8,247 nt of DNA from Bryobacterales bacterium (GTDB lineage: Bacteria; Acidobacteriota; Terriglobia; Bryobacterales; Bryobacteraceae): contig JAEUQE010000310.1 of NCBI GenBank assembly GCA_016789785.1, positions 1-8,247 of the forward strand. Reading direction: 5' to 3'. Under the pieces are notes generated by a model that was not told the DNA's origin, searched no databases, and saw only the letters and a program-made list of their open reading frames with translations. Shown here in pieces: positions 1 through 6,724 of the stretch (positions within the stretch are counted from its first letter, which is position 1; every line of letters starts with the position of its first letter). The position numbers were made by a program, and so were the translations under genes.

Positions 1-473
1 GACGCCGCGCGCAGGGCCTGCAGCTTCTCAACACGGTCTCTGCGGATCTTCGTAGCCAGCGGGTGCTTCTCATCTTCCGTCCACGCCAGCCACAGCTTCT
101 TCACCGCAAGCTTTCCGGCTTCACGCGCTCCCCCTTCGGTGAACAGCGCGGCTGACTGGGCGAACCCCGAGACATGGTCCCAATGCTCGTGAGTCGCAAC
201 CAGAATGTCGACGGCTCCGTTCGTGGTCCGGATGATGTGCTCCACCACCTTGTCCATCTGGTCTTTCGCATCCGCTGTTCCCAGCACCACGCCGCAATCG
301 ATCATGACCCAGAACGTCTCGCCATCCGTCTTTGGAAAACCGATGAGGAAGCAGTCGCCCAGTCCCTGGCGATACATCAACACTCGCGCGCGGGGCGCCT
401 TCGCCAGTGGCGGCGCCGGCGTGGCCGCGGCCACCTTCTTCACAGCTTTCTTTGCGGGCTTCTTTGTCGCCAT
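1..473 (-). CDS. MBL-fold (metallo-beta-lactamase superfamily) hydrolase, 3' end beyond window
   Basis: The first 157 codons are present; the gene runs off the left edge. The sequence shows the classic metal site H95-E-H-W-D99-H100 of the MBL fold, preceded by a GLGDC segment (37-41) and MIDCG (57-61). That layout is typical of the ComEC/Rec2-like branch of MBL hydrolases, whose members cleave phosphodiester or other ester bonds; the substrate here is unknown. Residues 1-28 form an odd Lys/Ala/Pro-rich tail (seven Lys) that looks disordered and basic. There is no signal peptide or membrane segment, so the protein is probably cytoplasmic. The ATG at 473 is chosen because an AGGAGG lies 4 nt upstream, overlapping the stop codon of the double-protease gene. 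The two are therefore co-transcribed and probably translationally coupled. The fold is certain enough; the function is not. Remaining metal ligands (a further His and Asp) would lie in the missing part. Confidence 0.88.
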   Translation of the reverse strand, partial: MATKKPAKKAVKKVAAATPAPPLAKAPRARVLMYRQGLGDCFLIGFPKTDGETFWVMIDCGVVLGTADAKDQMDKVVEHIIRTTNGAVDILVATHEHWDHVSGFAQSAALFTEGGAREAGKLAVKKLWLAWTEDEKHPLATKIRRDRVEKLQALRAA

Positions 474-477
474 AGGT

Positions 478-483
478 CCTCCT
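478..483 (-). promoter_or_regulatory. Ribosome binding site of the MBL gene, overlapping the protease stop
   Basis: On the minus strand AGGAGG stands 4 nt before the ATG at 473, and its first two bases are the last two of the TAG stop codon (484-482) of the upstream protease gene. This fixes the MBL start and indicates translational coupling between the two genes. Confidence 0.85.
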
Positions 484-3400
484 ACAGTCCTCGATGCAGC
501 ATCGCGAACGGTTCGTTGGGATCGCTCTTGTCATCGAAATACAGAGAGTGCAGCGAACCCGCCGTACTCCCAAACATATATTCCTGTTGACGTTTCAAAC
601 GCGACTCGCTGTGAATGCTCTTGATGATTGCGTAGCGGATGCGCTTCCTCTCCAAGTCAATCAACAGTGTGCAGCCTCCGCGGAACTTGAACTTCAGCCC
701 GTTCACCTCTTCCTCGCGGGTCTGCGTCAACACCGCCACCAGATCCGTCACGGTGTATCCATCCGGCCCGGTACGCCGCGCGGGCCGCACCGAATGCACC
801 TCCAGCGAAGGTAGCTTCGTGTACCGGCTCTTGCGAATCGTCGGGACATCATCCTCGCCTCGGATATGCAGCCCAAGATGCCGCTCCATCTCTGGCACGA
901 GATGCCTCGTCAACCACCCATGCATGCGCCGCTGGTTGGTCTTGCTCTGGTAGTAAGCGGCAAACCGGTTTGTGCGGAGGTTCCAATCGAGATCCAGTTC
1001 GCTCATTAGATGCTCCACGTGCTGAAGTGGCATCGCTGGCGCCTTCCATCGCAAACTCTCTACGGAAAGCGTGGGAACGTTGCTCGGATAGATGCCACGC
1101 CGCCGGAACGCTTCGATCAATGCGACACGGTAGCCGTACTTGTCATCGGGCACCATGTCAGCATCCGCGGTGATCATTGCGCGCAGGTACTCGCCGAAGG
1201 TGATATCCACGGGCGGACAGTAGTCGAGCGCCCGGATGCAGATGGTAAGAACCTGATGCGCGGTCTTCGCAGCTTCCCGTGCGAGACGATTCACCAGATC
1301 CGGATGAATCTCGCCGCTCGGCAGCACGCCCGTTCCCCCCGTTGCCAGCCGCAGCAGATCCGCGATCCGGGTCTTGTAGATTGCCAGAAACGCATCGAAC
1401 ACCGCGGCCACCAGAATTGCACCACGGCTGTGCGCCTCGGTCTCTTCCGCGTAGTAGGAAGGATCGGCTTTCAGCGTGATGGCATTGCGCAACTCGGCCC
1501 GGCTGCCAATCGCTTGTCCGAACTGCTGCGCCAACTGGCCGAGTTCATTGTCTTTGGAGAGGTCGCCGCGCGTTTTCACGATCACGTGATGCAGTACTTC
1601 GGCCTGCGTGAAGTGCTGGAACATGGCAACAATGTCAGCGAACCCTTCGTGAAATGCACGCACGTCGGGATTCGTTGGCTCCACGTAGCGCCGGTGCAAA
1701 CCATCCAACAGGGCATGTGTGGTTTCATGCGCCACAACGTCTTGCGACAAACACGTGAAGACAAGCCCACCCGGCAGATTCAGCCCAGGGTTCCTTCGCG
1801 ACGCCTGAAAGTACCCAAACAGCAGAGCCTTCTTGTCGGGGCTGTAGTAAGCGTTCGCCTCACGGAGCGCATGGGGATAAATGCGAAGCCTGCGGACGAA
1901 ATGCTCCTCCGTGTCCTTGCCCTCGCCAACAGTGTGTGCCGACCACAGCGCAACGCGGCCCAGTGCACGCTCAAAGTGCTTGATGGTGTTCATCGACACC
2001 GCGTACACCATCTGCTGATGGAACTGAGGATTGCCTTCCGAGGGAGGCAACCCATCCTGCGCCAGCAGATTCGGATCATCCAGATTCACCGGCGGGTAGC
2101 AGCACCGGCTGGCGGGATCGATGTCCACCACTTCCACATACTCGCCCACAGGTCCCGGCCGGAGAATGTTGCTGTCGTCACGATCTTTCTCCCACTCCAC
2201 TTTCAGAACCGTCTCACTGATCGCCAACGTATCCTGTCGCGTCTTTGCCAGCGGATCAATCGCGAATACGCGCAGCCGCCGGAACGGCGGTACTGCTGGC
2301 GTGACAGGCCGGGACTCCTCGCCACCCCTCGCGCTGACCTGCGGAACCTTGGGAGCCACCGTCGAGATGGCGACCTGAGGGCGCCGGCTCGACACCATCT
2401 GCTGGAGATGCCTTCGCAACATCTGCGAGACTCCAGCCTGCTCGATCGCATATTCGAGGAATCTCTGCACATGCCGCAGATCGCCGGGCTGCTGCGGATC
2501 GCCGGCGAGATCATCCAGTTGCCTGGCCTGCTGCGTGAGTTGCAGCAACTCCAAATCGAACAGATGCTGCCGTGAGGACGTCGCCATTCCGAGGCCGGTT
2601 AGCGCCTTCAGAAATGCGAATGAGGCGGAATCGCGAGGAGTCATGCTGAGGTCCTGCTCTCGCGGAACCAGTTTCAAAGCCTCCGCCGCCCGTAGCGCGC
2701 CTCGCCCAAGCTTTTCGGCATCGGTGTTCGCGGCGGATGTGAACAACGCCCATCGCACAGCCTCCACGCGCCGCCATCGCTCTTTGAACTCCGGCTGGTG
2801 CTGTGCCAGCCAAAGTGCCGCGGCAGCGGCGATCTGCGGGGTTGCCGAGGAAGTGCCCGCACCGTTTGCGTCAATCACTTTCTGGCAGCCAATTTCGGCC
2901 CACGGCGTATTGGGTGTATATGCAGCCATTGCCGACTTCATCTTGCTCGCGGGCCCATAGTTCCCTTGCATCTTGTGCAGGCCGAAGCCCGAGTATGCCT
3001 TGCCGTCCGACATCACGCCACAGGCGGCGATCACACGATGGAATCGCGCGGGGTAGACGATGCTGCTTGTCGGGAATCCGCCGAAGTTGTTCCCAGCAGC
3101 GGCAACCACCACCACTCCCGCCTCATACAAGCGGTTGACCGCATCTGCCCATGCTTCCGACGCGAGTCCACCCAGACTCATTGAGACAACGTCGCACTGC
3201 GCGCTCAATGCGTACTCCAGCGCCTGCGCGATCGTGCTCGTGTAGAATTGCGCCACCGAGTTCGCCGCACGAATCGGAACGATATGCGCGTGGGGCGCAC
3301 CCCCCAGGAAGTCGCCTGTGTTCTGCTCCAGGCGGGGCATGCCCAAAAGCTTGTTGCCTGCCAGCAGGGCGAGTGTCGCCGTGCCATGCCCCGGAAACTT

Positions 3401-3997
3401 CAGAAATCCATCGGGCGTTCTGTCGGTCGCATCATGCGGCCTGCTCGGGTCAATGAAGTTGCGTTGCTTAACGTGGTCGAGATGCGCCGGCAACGTGACG
3501 TGGCTCGCGTCATAACCCGTATCGATGTGCGCCACGCGAACCCGTTTTCCATTTTCACCAACACTCTTGCGTGCGCCATCCAACTGGGAGAAGGCAGGCT
3601 GCAGATGCCACGCGAACGAGCCCGGATCCGGGAAGTCGCTGTCGGCTGGCTCATATTCGCAGCGGTTCACCACGGCCTTCGAGGCGAACTCGCCACGCCG
3701 CGTGTCCGGCTTCTCAAATCCCCACTGCTGCATCAGGTCGGGCTCAATCGCGGTCACTTCCAACTCGGGCATCTGCTCAATCGCTTGATGCGCCAAGTCC
3801 CACGCGTGGTTCTCGTCGCCGCTCGGCGCCGATGCCAGATACCAACTCTCTTCAGACTCAGAAACGCCGAAGCCGGCACGTGCTGGCACATCGAACAAGC
3901 GCGTCAGCGCGAAAGCCTGCTTCCCGATGCGTGGTGCAAATCCATGCGCGGCCGCTTTCCCGCGAATCAATAGCCGTGGCTCGTTGGTAATAGGCAT
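482..3997 (-). CDS. Dual-protease fusion: S8 subtilisin-like serine peptidase plus thermolysin-like HExxH metallopeptidase
   Basis: The product has 1171 residues. The S8 domain (about 140-440) shows D159 in HIDTG, H204 in GHGTA, oxyanion N303 in AAAGN and nucleophile S383 in GTSSATP, so the full triad is present. A Pro/Ser-rich linker (about 536-573) leads to a second catalytic unit: HETTH at 757-761, then E784 with D788 four residues on. This matches the HExxH...ExxxD zinc-site pattern of M4/thermolysin-type gluzincins. H856, in EAHSRGA, may be the second catalytic His (thermolysin His231 role). Residues about 1040-1171 form a further module I do not recognise. No signal peptide or transmembrane segment is visible, so both activities are predicted in the cytoplasm. 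Residues 1-139 may be a propeptide or adaptor. The ATG at 3997 is chosen because earlier in-frame ATGs (4039, 4090) run toward or into the divergent gene and the family-like sequence starts here; there is no clear Shine-Dalgarno. Target and biological role are unknown. Both catalytic sites look intact, so it is not a pseudogene. Confidence 0.9.
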   Translation of the reverse strand: MPITNEPRLLIRGKAAAHGFAPRIGKQAFALTRLFDVPARAGFGVSESEESWYLASAPSGDENHAWDLAHQAIEQMPELEVTAIEPDLMQQWGFEKPDTRRGEFASKAVVNRCEYEPADSDFPDPGSFAWHLQPAFSQLDGARKSVGENGKRVRVAHIDTGYDASHVTLPAHLDHVKQRNFIDPSRPHDATDRTPDGFLKFPGHGTATLALLAGNKLLGMPRLEQNTGDFLGGAPHAHIVPIRAANSVAQFYTSTIAQALEYALSAQCDVVSMSLGGLASEAWADAVNRLYEAGVVVVAAAGNNFGGFPTSSIVYPARFHRVIAACGVMSDGKAYSGFGLHKMQGNYGPASKMKSAMAAYTPNTPWAEIGCQKVIDANGAGTSSATPQIAAAAALWLAQHQPEFKERWRRVEAVRWALFTSAANTDAEKLGRGALRAAEALKLVPREQDLSMTPRDSASFAFLKALTGLGMATSSRQHLFDLELLQLTQQARQLDDLAGDPQQPGDLRHVQRFLEYAIEQAGVSQMLRRHLQQMVSSRRPQVAISTVAPKVPQVSARGGEESRPVTPAVPPFRRLRVFAIDPLAKTRQDTLAISETVLKVEWEKDRDDSNILRPGPVGEYVEVVDIDPASRCCYPPVNLDDPNLLAQDGLPPSEGNPQFHQQMVYAVSMNTIKHFERALGRVALWSAHTVGEGKDTEEHFVRRLRIYPHALREANAYYSPDKKALLFGYFQASRRNPGLNLPGGLVFTCLSQDVVAHETTHALLDGLHRRYVEPTNPDVRAFHEGFADIVAMFQHFTQAEVLHHVIVKTRGDLSKDNELGQLAQQFGQAIGSRAELRNAITLKADPSYYAEETEAHSRGAILVAAVFDAFLAIYKTRIADLLRLATGGTGVLPSGEIHPDLVNRLAREAAKTAHQVLTICIRALDYCPPVDITFGEYLRAMITADADMVPDDKYGYRVALIEAFRRRGIYPSNVPTLSVESLRWKAPAMPLQHVEHLMSELDLDWNLRTNRFAAYYQSKTNQRRMHGWLTRHLVPEMERHLGLHIRGEDDVPTIRKSRYTKLPSLEVHSVRPARRTGPDGYTVTDLVAVLTQTREEEVNGLKFKFRGGCTLLIDLERKRIRYAIIKSIHSESRLKRQQEYMFGSTAGSLHSLYFDDKSDPNEPFAMLHRGL

Positions 3998-4073
3998 GGT
4001 AATTGTAACGACGAAGAATTGTGTCGCATTCCTTCCCATCGTTGCAATAGTTTTGTGCAAAGCTGGAGAAAAA
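3998..4073. promoter_or_regulatory. Divergent intergenic region with possible overlapping promoters
   Basis: This 76-bp AT-richer gap separates the protease operon (leftward) from the prmA-like gene (rightward), so both promoters must lie here or inside the opposing genes. Weak candidates are, rightward, TTGTGT (4019-4024) and TGCAAT (4043-4048) with 18-bp spacing. Leftward, they are TTGCAA (4047-4042) and CACAAT (4023-4018), also 18 bp apart. They occupy almost the same bases, so the two directions could compete for polymerase. All boxes are only 3-4 of 6 matches to sigma-70 consensus. A short inverted repeat, TTGCA (4042-4046) and TGCAA (4056-4060), is also present. That promoters exist here is likely; these exact boxes are a guess. 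Confidence 0.35.
4065..4068 (+). promoter_or_regulatory. Ribosome binding site of the prmA-like gene
   Basis: GGAG followed by an A-rich 5-nt spacer precedes the ATG at 4074. It selects this start over the in-frame ATG at 3927, which would put 49 unrelated residues, antisense to the protease gene, ahead of a typical PrmA N terminus. Confidence 0.7.
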
Positions 4074-4862
4074 ATGTTCGCTGTTACCATTCGGGCGGAG
4101 GATCAGGAAACGGATTTGCTGCTGGCGGAGCTGCAGGATCTCGGCACTTCGGGTGTGCGCGAGGAGTGCGGCGTTCTGATCGCCTATTTCGCAACCGAGC
4201 GGGATGCGCGGCTGTGCTGTGCGGCCTATCAGGACCGCGAGCCGTTGCTCACCCGCGAGGACTCGCTCGATTACTCGGCAAACTGGCAGCACGAATGGCA
4301 GCCGTTCGCCGTTGGGGGACGCTTCTATCTCGCGCCACCGTGGGACACTTCCATGACGCCCGAGGGGCGCATTCGATTGACCATGCAACCTGGCAACGTG
4401 TTCGGCTCGGGCGATCATCCGACCACACAGCTTTGCCTCGAACTCCTGGAGTTTGCGATCAACCCTGGTGATCGCGTGCTCGACGTCGGCACTGGAACCG
4501 GCATTCTTGCGATCGCTTCCGCACACCTGCACGCACGCTTCGCCGCCGCCTGTGACACGAGCCCGGAGGCCATTCAGATTGCCGGCAATCAGTCCACGAT
4601 CTCGTTGTGGCACGGCACCACGGACGCCTGCCGTTCCAGCGCGTTCACGGCCGTTCTGGCAAACCTGCCCACCGGCGCACTGATCGACATCCTGCCTGAG
4701 ATCCATCGCGTGCTCGTGCGCCACGGGCGCCTCATCGCCAGCGGCTTCTTTGAAGAGCAACTCGAAGAAGTCCGAAGCGCTCTCACCGCGCGCGGATTCG
4801 AGATTGCGGAACTTCGCGAGCGCGGTGATTGGGCCGCGCTGTCCGCGATCAAACGCCGTTGA
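4074..4862 (+). CDS. prmA: PrmA-like ribosomal protein L11 methyltransferase
   Basis: The 262-residue product looks like PrmA, the cytoplasmic SAM-dependent enzyme that trimethylates ribosomal protein L11. Visible signatures are the PrmA-type FGSGDHPTT (110-118, usually GTGxHxTT) and SAM-binding motif I VLDVGTGTGIL (135-145). D161 lies at the end of the second strand and would contact the SAM ribose; the active-site loop is ANLP (196-199, usually AN[IL]L). The N-terminal part (1-95) has the mixed alpha/beta character of the L11-recognition domain but is diverged. Length is at the short end of the family, nearer the Thermus-type enzyme than the 293-residue E. coli one. The start is set by a GGAG 5 nt upstream. 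The gene is transcribed alone and its TGA abuts the stop of the convergent permease gene. A related methyltransferase with another protein substrate cannot be excluded from sequence alone. Confidence 0.85.
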   Translation: MFAVTIRAEDQETDLLLAELQDLGTSGVREECGVLIAYFATERDARLCCAAYQDREPLLTREDSLDYSANWQHEWQPFAVGGRFYLAPPWDTSMTPEGRIRLTMQPGNVFGSGDHPTTQLCLELLEFAINPGDRVLDVGTGTGILAIASAHLHARFAAACDTSPEAIQIAGNQSTISLWHGTTDACRSSAFTAVLANLPTGALIDILPEIHRVLVRHGRLIASGFFEEQLEEVRSALTARGFEIAELRERGDWAALSAIKRR

Positions 4863-5879
4863 TCAGGAATGATCTTCCAGGCGCCGGCCGTACCATGTGA
4901 GCGACGCAAGCCAGCCGAGGGCGATCGCCAGGATCCACGCTTCGTGAACGCGCTCAACAAGGGCACCAGAACCGAACAGCACCAACACTTGCACCAGTCC
5001 ATGAGGCACCACCATGCCGCCGGTGAACCGCCATCGGGGCTGCCGCTGCCGGTGCGCCACGGATGCGTGATGACCCACCGCCAGCACTGAGAGTGCCGCC
5101 GCCAACGCGGCCAGAATCCGCAGCGGTGCCGCAAGGATCAGCGACACCATCAGGACGGCGATGTCCTTGGCGAGAAGAACCTGCCAGCCTCGCAGCGGCA
5201 ACAGCCGGTAGCGCAGAAACGGCGCGCCCGCGTCCAGTGCGAAAAGGCTCTGTGCATAGGTGCTTAGCGCAAGCACCACCATCATGGACATCATGAACAG
5301 GGCTTCCGGCTGGGGCTCTGGCGAAAACACACGGTAGGCGAGCGTTGCCGCCGACACCACCATCGCCAGATAGGGGTCGAGCGTACTCAGCATCTCCCGC
5401 AGGTTCTTCTGGACCAACTCGCCGAGCATGCCTGGCATTGGCGGTATCCAATGGAACACGTTGAGCGCCGGCCGCCGCTCAATGAGAGCGCCTCCAACCG
5501 CATTGAGCAGATTCGTTGCGATCAACACGGCGAGGATCTCCCAGCCAAGCGTGCGAAACCGCGCCGATGCCCAGAAGAGCAAGACAAGGATGAGCCACAT
5601 CACCGGGCTGAGCCAGACGCTGGCGAAACGGATTGCCGCAAGCTCGCTTGCCCGGAATGGCCAAAGCGCAAGCCGTTCCTTGGGGATCTTGCGCATCGGG
5701 TCCGAACAGAGCGGTAACAACAGCAGCAGGCCAATGACCGCCAACAGAAAAACTCCCGCCCCTGGAATCATCACGGCGACCGCAAGGAAGAAGTTGTTGC
5801 CGGCCACCGAGCCAAGACTCTGCTGCTCGCGCCAGACTGCGCGGGCGAGTCCCGTTATGACTGCCGCGATCCGAGCCAC
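4863..5879 (-). CDS. ABC transporter permease (ABC-2-type exporter-like membrane protein)
   Basis: The 338-residue integral membrane protein has about eight hydrophobic segments, near 29-57, 86-104, 112-131, 168-185, 194-213, 239-268, 291-308 and 314-331. These are separated by short charged loops such as PMRKIPKERLALWPF (61-75) and RYRLLPLRGWQ (223-233). It has no ATPase motifs and follows the ATPase gene with a 25-nt overlap, so it is almost certainly the membrane partner of that ATPase. The start is the GTG at 5879, because AGAGGA lies 6 nt upstream. The ATG at 5966 would add 29 Arg-rich residues read deep inside the ATPase gene and lacks such support. The substrate cannot be read from sequence. 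Export rather than import is inferred from the partner ATPase type and the absence of a binding-protein gene. The ABC-2 label is by overall character, not a specific motif. Confidence 0.82.
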   Translation of the reverse strand: MARIAAVITGLARAVWREQQSLGSVAGNNFFLAVAVMIPGAGVFLLAVIGLLLLLPLCSDPMRKIPKERLALWPFRASELAAIRFASVWLSPVMWLILVLLFWASARFRTLGWEILAVLIATNLLNAVGGALIERRPALNVFHWIPPMPGMLGELVQKNLREMLSTLDPYLAMVVSAATLAYRVFSPEPQPEALFMMSMMVVLALSTYAQSLFALDAGAPFLRYRLLPLRGWQVLLAKDIAVLMVSLILAAPLRILAALAAALSVLAVGHHASVAHRQRQPRWRFTGGMVVPHGLVQVLVLFGSGALVERVHEAWILAIALGWLASLTWYGRRLEDHS

Positions 5880-6598
5880 GGCAGTTCCTCTGATTTCGGA
5901 GCCTCTACCAGATCGAAGTAGTGCTGCTCCAACTCTTGCGGCAGTGCGTCGGCAGTGGAATGCCACACGATGTTGCCCTGCCGGATCATGATGACGTGCG
6001 AAGCAAGTTTCCCGACGATCGACAGAATGTGCGATGTGAGAAAGACTGTGGTTCCGCGGCCGGCAATCGTAATCAACAGGTCGCGAATCGTCTTCGAGGT
6101 CACTGGATCAATCCCCTCGAACGGCTCGTCCAGAAACAGCACACGCGGGTTGTGGATCAGCGCCAGTGCCAACGCTGTCTTCTTGCGCATCCCGTGCGAG
6201 CAGTGATCGAGGAAACGGTCGCTGCCGTGCTCCAGGTCGAGCGCCCGCAACAATTGTCTAGCGCGCTCATTCGTGTCATGACGCGACAGCGAGTAAATAC
6301 GGCCCGCCATTCGCAAGTGCTCTTCCACGGTGAGCGCATCGAACAAGCCCAGGTTCTCCGGCAGAACACCAATCGCCCGCCGCAAATCCAGCGAGCGCGT
6401 GGACACGCGGATGCCAGCAACTTCCGCATCACCAGATGTCGGCTCCAGCAGGCCCGTCAGCATCTTGACTGTCGTTGACTTTCCCGCGCCGTTCGGACCG
6501 AGGAACGCGCAGATGCTCCCTTGTGGGATCTCGAAGCGAATGTCGTTCACCGCAACGAAATCTCCGTAGCGGCGAGTAAGTCCTCTTGCGGCGATCAT
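5855..6598 (-). CDS. ABC transporter ATP-binding protein
   Basis: The 247-residue single-domain ATPase would power the adjacent permease, probably as a homodimer on the inner face of the membrane. It has Walker A GPNGAGKST (34-42) and a Q-loop region reading GVLPENLGLF (76-85). The signature reads SHGMRKK (133-139) in place of LSGGQ, as is common in the CcmA/EcsA/drug-exporter group. Walker B is VLFLDEP (152-158) with catalytic E157, and the H-loop His is H189 in LTSH. All residues needed for ATP hydrolysis are present. The ATG at 6598 is chosen because GAGGG lies 7 nt upstream and the protein then begins at the usual first strand. The ATG at 6640 would add 14 unrelated residues. It is the first gene of the operon, and its 3' end overlaps the permease start by 25 nt. 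Function as an ABC ATPase is secure; the transported compound is unknown. Confidence 0.93.
   Translation of the reverse strand: MIAARGLTRRYGDFVAVNDIRFEIPQGSICAFLGPNGAGKSTTVKMLTGLLEPTSGDAEVAGIRVSTRSLDLRRAIGVLPENLGLFDALTVEEHLRMAGRIYSLSRHDTNERARQLLRALDLEHGSDRFLDHCSHGMRKKTALALALIHNPRVLFLDEPFEGIDPVTSKTIRDLLITIAGRGTTVFLTSHILSIVGKLASHVIMIRQGNIVWHSTADALPQELEQHYFDLVEAPKSEELPWLGSRQS
5886..5891 (-). promoter_or_regulatory. Ribosome binding site fixing the permease GTG start
   Basis: AGAGGA on the minus strand lies 6 nt before the GTG at 5879, inside the 3' end of the ATPase gene. It is the best Shine-Dalgarno in this stretch and favours the GTG over the far upstream ATG at 5966. It also suggests translational coupling of the transporter pair. 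Confidence 0.7.
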
Positions 6599-6724
6599 TG
6601 GAGAACCCTCAACATACCATTCTCGCCGCGGCCGCCCCATCGCCGGAGGGCGCGCAACCCGTATGTTACGCTAATGAGTTGCCCCCCTCTGGCCTCCAAG
6701 CCTCAAGCAACACCACATCTCTCT
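6599..6724. promoter_or_regulatory. Divergent intergenic region between ABC operon and purL-type gene
   Basis: This 126-bp gap must carry the leftward promoter of the ABC operon and the rightward promoter of the purL-type gene. It has a GC-rich core (about 6621-6660, with nested palindromes around 6625-6635) flanked by GTATGTT facing each gene (6617-6611 and 6661-6667). I see no convincing sigma-70 box pair and no riboswitch-like structure; a purine or PRPP aptamer was looked for by eye and not seen. The plus-strand TATGTT at 6662-6667 could be a -10 element, but it lacks a -35 partner. Confidence 0.35.
6606..6610 (-). promoter_or_regulatory. Ribosome binding site of the ABC ATPase gene
   Basis: GAGGG on the minus strand, 7 nt before the ATG at 6598, selects this start over the in-frame ATG at 6640. 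Confidence 0.65.

Noticed and set aside
121..573. A 150-codon minus-strand frame across the protease/MBL junction
   Set aside because: It overlaps the well-supported MBL frame (HxHxDH motif) and reads as Arg/Gly-rich noise.
1010..2575. A 521-codon open frame on the plus strand inside the protease gene
   Set aside because: It is antisense to a gene with intact protease motifs. Its translation is rich in Arg, His and Gln without domain pattern, as expected of a shadow frame in GC-rich DNA.
3858..4760. A 300-codon minus-strand frame antisense to prmA
   Set aside because: It overlaps both the prmA gene and the protease start, has no recognisable domain and no ribosome binding site, and prmA motifs are clear on the other strand.
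4866..4900. A GC-rich palindromic patch (GGCGCC and GCCGGC) just past the convergent stops, as a possible terminator
   Set aside because: There is no T-run on either strand and it lies in the coding end of the permease.
6625..6635. Nested palindromes GCCGCGGC and GCGGCCGC as an operator
   Set aside because: GC-rich sequence of this kind gives such palindromes easily, and there is no second copy or known regulator to match.
6611..6667. A 7-bp inverted repeat, AACATAC and GTATGTT, flanking the GC-rich core between the ABC operon and purL
   Set aside because: A perfect 7-bp inverted pair somewhere in about 126 bp is expected by chance around half the time, and the arms do not extend.
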